Assembly (NCBI GenBank): GCA_965658445.1
Contig: CBFHSF010000004.1
Span: 124,001 to 188,000 of the forward strand
Reading direction: 5' to 3'
DNA: 64,000 bases
Source of the DNA: CBFHSF01 sp965658445
GTDB lineage: Bacteria; Bacteroidota; Bacteroidia; Flavobacteriales; Schleiferiaceae
The notes under the pieces were generated by a model. That model made no database searches, was not told the DNA's origin, and was given only the letters and a program-made list of their open reading frames with translations. The translations under genes and the position numbers were made by a program. This document shows, one piece after another, positions 52,578-60,400 of this stretch. Position 1 is the stretch's first letter; every line of letters starts with the position of its first letter.

Positions 52578-53666
52578 ATGCAATTCTCGGGGCACCATCT
52601 TACGTGGTTAACCCCCTTAATGACCACCGTCGCCTATTTACAATTTTACACGGGTTTGGAATGGCTCCGATTGCCTTGGCAACCCATTTCTATAGCGGGT
52701 ACTGCAGTTGCCTTTTACTTGGGTTTTAAGAACAATCAATCCTACGATAGACTTTGGGAAGCTAGAAAGGTTTGGGGCGCTATCGTAAACTCTAGTAGAG
52801 CTTGGGGTGCCTACACTACGGAGTTTATATCCGACTATTTTTCACCTTCCAGCAAAGAGGATGCAGGAATACACTCAATACACAAAACACTGATTTACAG
52901 ACATATTGCATGGCTTTACGCCTTGCGCAGTCAATTGCTATTGCCCACTCANNNNNNNNNCTCAATACACAAAACACTGATTTACAGACATATTGCATGG
53001 CTTTACGCCTTGCGCAGTCAATTGCTATTGCCCACTCAATGGGAGCGCGTTTCTCAGAAGGGATTGGTGGGTGTTTGGGCAGAGAGAAATCGCAAACGCT
53101 TTGGGGCCGGGTTTTTAGAAGATGAGATCACTATGGAGGAATTGAGAAAATTCTTGCCAGAAAGCGAACTCAATAGACTTATTGACAATAAGAATACAGC
53201 GACGCAAATTATTCAACAACAGTCTCAGGATCTTAAATCATTGCGAGAACAGCAGCTCATAGATGACTTCCGACATATGGAATTGGAAAAGCTTCTCTAT
53301 GACTTTTATGTACATCAAGGCAAGCTAGAGCGAATCAAAAAATTCCCACTTCCCAGACAGTACGGGGCGATGAGCTTTGTTTTTGTGGCCATATTCGTAG
53401 CGATTTTGCCCTTTGGAATCACTCCATTGTTTCTGTCCTATGGTTTGGCTGGGTTCTTCACCAGTATTTTCATTTCCGTTTTAGTGGCTTGGGTCTTTAT
53501 CATTATGGAATTGGTGGATGATTACTCCGAAAACCCCTTTGAAGGCACAGGAAATGACATCCCCATGTACTTATTGTGCAGAACCATAGAAATTGACTTG
53601 AGAGAAATGTTGGGCGAAACCAAACTTCCAGAGCCTATTAAGCCCGTAAACGACGTACTGATGTAA
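52578..53666 (+). CDS. Bestrophin-family (UPF0187) channel, artefactually duplicated around a 9-N gap
   Basis: A bacterial bestrophin homologue: HHLTWLTPLMTTVAYL, TAVAFYLGFKNNQSYDRLWEARKVWG and the late DDYSENPFEGTGNDIPM are family signatures, with four membrane helices. Such proteins form pentameric cation channels in bacteria. Nine Ns at 52952-52960 separate two identical 78-base copies, adding 29 codons; without this the protein is about 333 residues, the family length. Relatives start about 12 codons earlier: in frame upstream is ATG TTC GTA AAA AAG AAT TTT AGC TTT followed by TAA (52569-52571), so the normal start is cut off by one stop codon. Confidence 0.85.
   Translation: MQFSGHHLTWLTPLMTTVAYLQFYTGLEWLRLPWQPISIAGTAVAFYLGFKNNQSYDRLWEARKVWGAIVNSSRAWGAYTTEFISDYFSPSSKEDAGIHSIHKTLIYRHIAWLYALRSQLLLPTXXXXSIHKTLIYRHIAWLYALRSQLLLPTQWERVSQKGLVGVWAERNRKRFGAGFLEDEITMEELRKFLPESELNRLIDNKNTATQIIQQQSQDLKSLREQQLIDDFRHMELEKLLYDFYVHQGKLERIKKFPLPRQYGAMSFVFVAIFVAILPFGITPLFLSYGLAGFFTSIFISVLVAWVFIIMELVDDYSENPFEGTGNDIPMYLLCRTIEIDLREMLGETKLPEPIKPVNDVLM
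52874..52951 (+). repeat. 78-base duplicate, left copy (assembly artefact)
   Basis: Identical to 53,0xx-side copy at 52961-53038 and separated from it by nine Ns. The two copies are contig ends that overlap and were not merged. Confidence 0.9.
52952..52960. other. Assembly gap (9 N) in the bestrophin gene
   Basis: Nine undetermined bases between two identical 78-base segments; no sequence is likely missing here. Confidence 0.92.
52961..53038 (+). repeat. 78-base duplicate, right copy (assembly artefact)
   Basis: Second copy of 52874-52951, identical at every base. Confidence 0.9.
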
Positions 53667-53766
53667 TAACTGATGTAAGATGTAGCTAGGTAAGCTATAT
53701 GGTTGTGTTTTGGGTAAGATTAGGAGAGTTCTTCGAAAAAAGCTCTTCTATCTCTTCTATTATAAA

Positions 53767-54483
53767 CTACTTCTCTCCTGGAACTTCAGAAACCACTTTA
53801 CCTTCTACTCTGTAGAATTTTGTAGGCTGAGATTGGCGTTGAGCCCAATAGGCTGCATAGTCTTCGTGGAAGTCCTTGCGCTTTTCTGTAGTCTCAACAA
53901 ATCGCTCCATAAGACCGAGAGAGAGTTCAGCCGCTTCACGAATTCCGTGCTGTCCTCCCGCCTGCGCTGTAATGTAATCTGCGAGATGATTTTGAATTAC
54001 GTACTCATTAAAAAGCGGATTGCCCTTTCTTCCCATCAAGAATCTAAGGCCTACTCTTTCGGCAAGACTTAGGTCGAGAATGTCATCAAAGAAAAAAGCG
54101 GTGTTGGAGGCTTCTACAGAATAGTTTTGCTCCAAATGTGCCAAGGCCGCGGTCTTGTCCTTGGCATTAAAGAAAACGGCATCAAAGTGCTCTCTGCGAG
54201 CAAAGTTTTGCGCCGAAACATTGGATTCTCCGGTAATAATCACCGTTTTAGGCATTTTCCCCGTTTGGAGATACATTCCAAATCTCAACATATTAATAGC
54301 CATGCTATCCGCCTCCGAAAAGGTAGATTGGCCAGCATGTGATTTGGTGCCCGAGTGAAATACGCCATCCCAATCAAAAATCAGGGCGTTACACTGAGAC
54401 ATTTTTTTCTCCAAAACAGCGGAGGAGGTTAAAAACCTCCCCCCTTGCTGCTCAAATATTTCTTGAATATGAGGAAAATCCAT
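53767..54483 (-). CDS. kdsC: KdsC-like HAD phosphatase (Kdo-8-phosphate phosphatase)
   Basis: A 238-residue HAD-superfamily phosphatase. The catalytic DxD is FDWDGVFHSG, motif II VIITGESNVS, and motif III and IV are NAKDKTAALAHLE and FFFDDILDLSL; QAGGQHGIREAAELSL at the C-terminus matches the tetramer-forming tail of KdsC. KdsC removes phosphate from Kdo-8-phosphate to give Kdo. The long N-terminal extension before the DxD is also present in E. coli KdsC, so ATG 54483 is kept. It is last in the kdsB-kdsA-(transaldolase/CBS)-kdsC unit, ten bases after its neighbour; context supports the name strongly. Confidence 0.82.
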   Translation of the reverse strand: MDFPHIQEIFEQQGGRFLTSSAVLEKKMSQCNALIFDWDGVFHSGTKSHAGQSTFSEADSMAINMLRFGMYLQTGKMPKTVIITGESNVSAQNFARREHFDAVFFNAKDKTAALAHLEQNYSVEASNTAFFFDDILDLSLAERVGLRFLMGRKGNPLFNEYVIQNHLADYITAQAGGQHGIREAAELSLGLMERFVETTEKRKDFHEDYAAYWAQRQSQPTKFYRVEGKVVSEVPGEK

Positions 54484-54492
54484 TACCCCAAT

Positions 54493-55509
54493 TTAGTTCA
54501 ATTTCATGATATCCTGTACATCGATCATACCGATGGCTTTTCCGCCTTCGGTAACAACCAATGAGTCTACCTTTTTCTCCTTGAGTAGGTTTTGCGCTGC
54601 AAAAAGCAACTCCCCTCCTTCAATAGTCAACGGAGACCCGTTTGCGAAGTCAGACATTTTGCTGTTTACAGCGTCTGCACCTTTAGTTTCCATAGCTCTT
54701 CTCAGGTCACCATCAGTAAACACTCCTACAGGCGCTCCTGATCCATCGATAATAGTAACGGCACCAAATCCACCTGAAGTCATTTTAACCAAGGCATCAG
54801 TAACGGTTTCGTTTTCTGTAACGATAGGATTGTTGTCGCTCATGATCTCTTTGATCTTAAGAGTCATCAAACGAGTATCGATAGTAAACTGACGAGTACC
54901 GATTTCAGTAAAGTGGTTCTCAGTCAATTGCTTCATAATCTTCCAGGGCACTGTGATGGTGTGAACACCTACGTTCAATGCGTTTCTTACGTGCTCAACC
55001 GTACGTACAGAAGAGAACATAATCTTGGTGTTGTATCCGTAGTAGTTAACGGCGTCTACACAGTCTTGAACCAATCCCAAGGCATCAGTACCTTGATCTT
55101 GAAGACGACCCACCAATGGACATACGTAAGTAGCACCTGCTTGCATAGCCATGTACGCTTGCTGAAGTGTGTATACCAAGTGGATGTTTACCATGAAACC
55201 TTGGTCAACCAACATTCTACAAGCCTTAACTCCTTCTAGTGAAATAGGAATTTTATAAACGGTCTTGTTTTTGTCCAATCCCAAAGCGTCTTGACGAAGT
55301 GCTTCTGCAACAATGTCTTCGGCCGTGTCACCCAAAGCCTCGATCTGAAGGATGGGAACAATTTTAGACAACTCAACAATGGTTCCGTCGATATCGGTGA
55401 TACCGTGGCGAGCCATGAAGGTTGGAGTTGTAGTTAAACCAGTTAAGAATCCAAGTTTAAAGGAGTCTTTGATTTCTGCCATGTCGGCCGAATCTAGGTA
55501 TAATTCCAT
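54493..55509 (-). CDS. Transaldolase-like (FSA/TalC) domain fused to a KdsD-type CBS pair
   Basis: A 338-residue fusion. Residues 1-215 are a TalC/fructose-6-phosphate-aldolase barrel: MELYLDSADMAEIK, Schiff-base Lys86 in VYKIPISLEG, and GATYVCPLVGRLQDQG. The usual TTNPS motif reads TTTPT, so the Asn is lost at position 28. Residues about 217-338 are two CBS domains with EIMSDNNPIV and VFTDGDLRR (264-271), almost identical to the CBS signature of the A5P isomerase KdsD, which is SIS-CBS-CBS. It lies between kdsA and the kdsC-like gene (11 and 9 base gaps), where KdsD function is needed. Inference: it supplies or controls arabinose-5-phosphate. Confidence 0.85.
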   Translation of the reverse strand: MELYLDSADMAEIKDSFKLGFLTGLTTTPTFMARHGITDIDGTIVELSKIVPILQIEALGDTAEDIVAEALRQDALGLDKNKTVYKIPISLEGVKACRMLVDQGFMVNIHLVYTLQQAYMAMQAGATYVCPLVGRLQDQGTDALGLVQDCVDAVNYYGYNTKIMFSSVRTVEHVRNALNVGVHTITVPWKIMKQLTENHFTEIGTRQFTIDTRLMTLKIKEIMSDNNPIVTENETVTDALVKMTSGGFGAVTIIDGSGAPVGVFTDGDLRRAMETKGADAVNSKMSDFANGSPLTIEGGELLFAAQNLLKEKKVDSLVVTEGGKAIGMIDVQDIMKLN

Positions 55510-55520
55510 AGTTTCTAAGA

Positions 55521-56366
55521 TTAGATGTCGCCGTCGCGACGGTATTTTACTTCTACGTTATGTAATTCAATAAGGGGCTTGAGGAACTCTTCCAACTGCG
55601 TGTAGTCCAATTGACTAGCTGCGTCACAAAGAGCTTCTGAGGGACAAGGGTGTGTTTCAACAAACAAACCGTCTACACCTGCAGCAACTCCTGCTCTACC
55701 CAAGGTCTTGAGGTACTGTCTCGCACCACCTGTGGGATCAGAAGAAGGGATTCCGTATTTTCTGATAGAGTGTGTCACATCAAAAACAACAGGGTACCCC
55801 GTCTTTCTCATTTCGTAGAAAGCTCTTGGGTCAACCACAAGGTCATTGTATCCAAAGGTGAAACCTCTTTCCGTAAGAATAATGTTTTCGTTTCCTACAG
55901 ACTCCAATTTCTGTACGGGCTTGATCATGTTCTCAGGAGCGAGAAACTGACCGTGCTTTAGGTTGACTACGGCGCCAGATTTCCCAGCTTCTGTAACCAA
56001 CTTGGTTTGCATCACCAAGTACGCAGGAACCTGAACTACGTCACAAACCTCAGCTACAGGAGCGATTTGGTCTGGGTAGTGAATATCCGTCAAGAGTGGA
56101 AATCCGAACTCTTCTTTTACTTTCTGAAGAATTCTCAATCCTTCTTCCAATCCAGGTCCGCTATAGTAGTTCACAGAACTGCGGTTGTCCTTCATAAAAG
56201 AACTCTTGTAAATCGTAGGGATGTTTAATTTTTGAGTGACCTCAGCAATCTTTTCTGCGGTCTTCATCATAATCACCTCGTCCTCGATAACACAGGGACC
56301 GGAGATTAAAAATAGCTCGTCAGCTCCACATGTAATGTCACCAACTTGAACTTTCTTCTTTGACAT
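55521..56366 (-). CDS. kdsA: 3-deoxy-8-phosphooctulonate synthase (Kdo-8-P synthase)
   Basis: A 281-residue KdsA that condenses phosphoenolpyruvate with arabinose-5-phosphate. Signatures: ISGPCVIEDE, YKSSFMKDNRSS, LLTDIHYPDQI, VQVPAYLVMQT, the RGFTFGYNDLVVDPRAF loop and FVETHPCPSEA. In many metal-dependent KdsA proteins a Cys is a ligand; position was not checked further. ATG 56366 gives MSKKKVQV; an in-frame ATG three codons earlier is possible. A -7 element lies 17 bases upstream. It is followed by the transaldolase/CBS fusion and the KdsC-like gene, and preceded by kdsB. Confidence 0.95.
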   Translation of the reverse strand: MSKKKVQVGDITCGADELFLISGPCVIEDEVIMMKTAEKIAEVTQKLNIPTIYKSSFMKDNRSSVNYYSGPGLEEGLRILQKVKEEFGFPLLTDIHYPDQIAPVAEVCDVVQVPAYLVMQTKLVTEAGKSGAVVNLKHGQFLAPENMIKPVQKLESVGNENIILTERGFTFGYNDLVVDPRAFYEMRKTGYPVVFDVTHSIRKYGIPSSDPTGGARQYLKTLGRAGVAAGVDGLFVETHPCPSEALCDAASQLDYTQLEEFLKPLIELHNVEVKYRRDGDI

Positions 56367-56383
56367 AGTCAACAAATTTGCTG

Positions 56384-56391
56384 CAAATTTA
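56384..56391 (-). promoter_or_regulatory. Bacteroidota -7 element of kdsA
   Basis: The minus strand reads TAAATTTG (TAnnTTTG), 17 bases before ATG 56366. Confidence 0.45.
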
Positions 56392-56485
56392 CACTTTTTG
56401 TCCGGAGAAACCCCACTCTGACCAAGGCTTAACTAAAAGTTATTCAATCAAAATTGTTAATCTCTTTTGGACGGTTCCGTTTTGC

Positions 56486-57250
56486 CTACTTGCTTTCTCT
56501 TTCTGCGATGATGGCGCGCACCCTCTTTAAGTCGTCAAGAGTATCTACGGGAATGCTGTCATGCTCCGTAACGCCAATTCTGATTTTTCGGCCTCCTTCT
56601 ATCCATCGGTTTTGCTCAAGGCTCTCCACGCGCTCTAGTTCAGAGGCAGGCAACTCAGCAAATTTCTTGAGACTTTCAAAAGTATAGGCATACAATCCAA
56701 GGTGCTTGTAGATTTTCGTGTCTTCCAACCAGTGCATCTTATGTCTACCTCTTACGTGAGGAATGACGCTACGGCTGAAATAAAGCGCGTTCTTATTTAC
56801 ATCAAACGTCACGAACACCTCAGAGTCATTGAACAAATCTTCTGGTGAGGTAACGGGAATGACCAAAGTGGCAAACTCGGTATTCTCGTGCTCGGTAAAA
56901 CAGTTTTTAAGATCAATAAGACTTTCCGATTCCAAAAGGGGCTCGTCTCCTTGAATATTAAGAGCCGCTTCGTACTCCTCCCCTTCCATCTCAGAAATCT
57001 TTTCCCACGCCTCCAAACAGCGGCTGGTCCCATTGGTATGATCCACCGATGTCATGACTACCTTTCCACCAAAGCTCTTAACAACCTCAGCAATTCTATC
57101 GTCATCCGTTGCCACATACACAGTATCCAAGGCCTTTACAGACTCCTCGTACACTCTTTGAATCATGGTCTTTCCGCCAATATCCACAAGGGGTTTACCC
57201 TCTAATCGCGTACTGCCATATCTCGCAGGAATAATTCCTAAAAACTTCAT
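56486..57250 (-). CDS. kdsB: 3-deoxy-manno-octulosonate cytidylyltransferase (CMP-Kdo synthetase)
   Basis: A 254-residue KdsB that activates Kdo with CTP for transfer to lipid A. The nucleotide loop is IIPARYGSTRLEGKPL, followed by VYVATDDDRIAEVV, NIQGDEPLLE, SRSVIPHVR and IRIGVTEHDSIPVDTLDDLKRVR. ATG 57250 gives MKFLGIIPARYGS, the usual start; a longer frame was rejected. It is upstream of kdsA by 119 bases with promoter elements before each gene, so kdsB and kdsA may be separately initiated but lie in one functional cluster. Confidence 0.96.
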   Translation of the reverse strand: MKFLGIIPARYGSTRLEGKPLVDIGGKTMIQRVYEESVKALDTVYVATDDDRIAEVVKSFGGKVVMTSVDHTNGTSRCLEAWEKISEMEGEEYEAALNIQGDEPLLESESLIDLKNCFTEHENTEFATLVIPVTSPEDLFNDSEVFVTFDVNKNALYFSRSVIPHVRGRHKMHWLEDTKIYKHLGLYAYTFESLKKFAELPASELERVESLEQNRWIEGGRKIRIGVTEHDSIPVDTLDDLKRVRAIIAERESK

Positions 57251-57274
57251 AGTAATCCTATTAAATCCAGCGCC

Positions 57275-57282
57275 CAAAGATA
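57275..57282 (-). promoter_or_regulatory. Bacteroidota -7 element of kdsB
   Basis: The minus strand reads TATCTTTG (TAnnTTTG), 24 bases before ATG 57250. Confidence 0.45.
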
Positions 57283-57319
57283 GAAAAAGCCCAGCCCAAA
57301 CCTCTGCTTTCTCTCAAAA

Positions 57320-57361
57320 TAAAGAAGGGGTTGCTCCATGCGATTGCACTTCACAACCCCT
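57320..57361 (-). terminator. Probable terminator of the 57421 exoprotein gene
   Basis: AGGGGTTG and CAACCCCT (57326-57333 and 57354-57361) pair around a 20-base loop; on the minus strand the stem is followed by TCTTTATTTT. The loop is long for an intrinsic terminator. Confidence 0.6.
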
Positions 57362-57420
57362 CCAGGGCTGGGTTAAGGTGCCAATTAAGGCAGGGTAACG
57401 CTAGGTAACGTATGTTTTAC

Positions 57421-60400
57421 TTATTCAGTAATGATCCAAAGATGATGCTCCTGATCCTTGCCAAACAGATTTATTCTAATCAAATACTGCCCCGTAGACT
57501 CAGTTCTTAACTTGATTTCCGATTGATTCTCGGAGACCATATAAGTCCTGACCAGATTACCGGAGAGATTCCAAACAGTCACTTTTCCTCCCTTGTGTTT
57601 AGACATAAAAACCAATCGAGAATGGTCTGAAGTAGGGTTCGGCATGAGGTTCGTGAGCATTTTATCGGGATTGAAATAACTCAGAGGATTTTGAGCCCCG
57701 ATAAGGTTCTCAAGGGATTTATTGGAATTGATGGATCCGCATTGATTTCTTGCATTTAAAAACTCCTCAACCGTATAAGAGGAATCCAAAAGGTTCTTCT
57801 CAGCCTCGCAAACACATTTCCAAACCTGTGTTCTTTCTAAAATGGAAGGAGCCGTGTAGTCTAATAGAATTTGGTTCAATGTATTCAATGCGTCATCATA
57901 GTGCTTGGCGGTTCTGAACAACAAGGCCTTATCTAGTTTCCATTGAGAAACTTTTTCATCATACACAGAATCATTGACAGGTAATACTAATATTCTTTGG
58001 TCGATGTAATCTTTGACTTTTACCAGTTCAGAACTCATAACTGAAGAATTCTGCCCTCCTGATAAGCTGTCCAATAAATACGCATTAGATAAAGACAAGA
58101 GCATCCCTTGATAGGCCAATTCTTGCAATTGATTTTCCTCGTAAGTATTTGGAGAAAAACCAGAGTTCAATAGCTCCAATAATCGATTACATGCTTGCAA
58201 ATCATCACAAACTGACTCATAGGTGCTTATTTGATCAAGACTCTCTTGTATTGCCAAGTCCATGGCTTCACCTGATGAAAAATACACTCCTTGAGAAGCG
58301 GACTTCCCTCCTACCACAAATACTTGATCAGAGCTGTATTCCTCAGAAATCTCCCCGAGGGTTTTTCCAGAAAAACCTATGCTTTGACAAGGTAATGAGG
58401 AGATAGCAGAATAGTTGTAAGTGGAAACCGACCTTCCGTCAATGGTTAACTGAATGGGTAAATTGACCAAAGCAGCTGAGAAAGAATTGTTCTTGATGTC
58501 AATGGCGGGAAGTCCGTTGTAATTGCCAATTATTGCGGACGCGGAAAAGGTACCTGCAATATCCATGATGTTGGAAGAAAATATATTGTAGCCGTTTTCT
58601 ATCGTTATTCCGGTGCTTTCACTGAGTTTAATTCCTGTTGAATTATTGGAGAAACTATTTCCAGCATCAAAATCAAAATAACCGTATCCATTCTTTAGAA
58701 ACACTCCCGTTTCGTTGTTATTCAAAAACTGAGAACAATCGGATCTTAGGTTGGCTCCATCGACCAAAAGCCCATCTTCATTGGAAGAAAACTCACTGGA
58801 ACGGATAGACAAAAGTGAAGAGCTTTGACCATAGTATTCTGCGCCATACAGACTATTGTCCTCAAAGGTGGTGGTTATGACTTGACAATTCTCAGACATG
58901 GACTTACCTGTCCATCCTATGACATTGGATCTGAAGTCACAAGAGGTTAGCTTCACGCTCTTTCCTTCTGTGACCAATCCGGTACCACATTTCCTCCAAG
59001 TAGAATGAGTAATCTCTTGGAAGCTGTTGGATTGCCCCAAAACATTCATCATGTACAATCCCTTCATACCTCCCACAAAATCAGAATTACTGATAGAGAT
59101 TCCGGGCTGTCCAAAGGCTAAAACATGACCATAATAACCCGCCTGATTGGTAGTGTCCGCAGAGTAAACAATGGCACTATCCAAAACAAAACCACCTCTT
59201 ACCGAAATATTTTTGGAGGGGCCTAGTTCCACCAAACCACTCTCCAACCATAGAGTATCCAATGAACCCGAGAGGTGAAGATCCGATTCTACAACGGCTA
59301 AGAGATCCGTGTTTTTCCCATCCCCTTTAAGGATAATGGAATTATTCCCTTCAAAGGCCCAATGGGCGTTCATACCTGCCTGAGTCATGTCTGTTGACTG
59401 ATCAAACCTCACAAATCCGTTTCCATCAAAGGAAAAATCTGCATTGGGTTTTAGTGTAACCAAGCCTTGCAACACCAATTCCGCTTCTTCTCCTTTCAAT
59501 TCAATTATAGCCCCAGGGTGAATTATCAACTCCGCCCCCTCTTCTATCACCAATCTCGATAAATCGTGCACACGGAGGGTTCCGCCGGAATAAACCTCTA
59601 CGGAAGTCCCGGAAGTAATGTAAGCGATACCGTAACTATCTAGTCCACCAACTTCAAATAAGCCAGAATTATGAACTTTCACCCAACTACCTTTACAGTT
59701 ACTTGAAGAAGTATATGCTTTAAAGGTTGATTGAGAAGCTGCATACAAAGAGTCCTGACCTAAATATCCAATGTTATAGGTGTTGTTATTTATACTTAAT
59801 ACCCCCGCGCTGTCGATGTCCAATTGCTTGATAAACTTATGCGCAGGATTTCCGTAGTTGTAAATAGAAGTAAGGTTTTTATATATATAGCTCGTATCAA
59901 GAGTTGATAAATCATAGTGATTATCTTCAATGGTCCCGATGAGCCAATCAATTAAAGTGTCATTTATGGCTACATGCGCCATATTGACCGAGTTCTGTAA
60001 TACCCCTTCTGCATTGCGCTCCCCCGGATACCAGATGACATCAAAGGGAATTTTTTTAGGGTACAATTCTGTCAAGTCAAAAATGTTATCGGCAATATCC
60101 AAAAACAAATCACTGGTATCAATGGCCAGGGCACTGATGGTAGGAATAAAGGCGTGGGAATGTTGTTTGGCCATCGTATTGCCAAAAGCCCCGGACTTGG
60201 ATACAAACTCATCCTGAATCCCCTTAATCGTTGCCGAGGTACTTCCCGGACAGTAGTCCAATCCCGGCAACGACTGATGTTGTCTGTGTTCTTTTTGGAG
60301 ACCCTGGTTTGCGTAGTGCCATCCTTCCAGGGTACTTTCAAACAGAGGATCTGTGGCTCCCCATGTGGCTAACTTTGAAATCCACCCTAAACCAAAAGTT

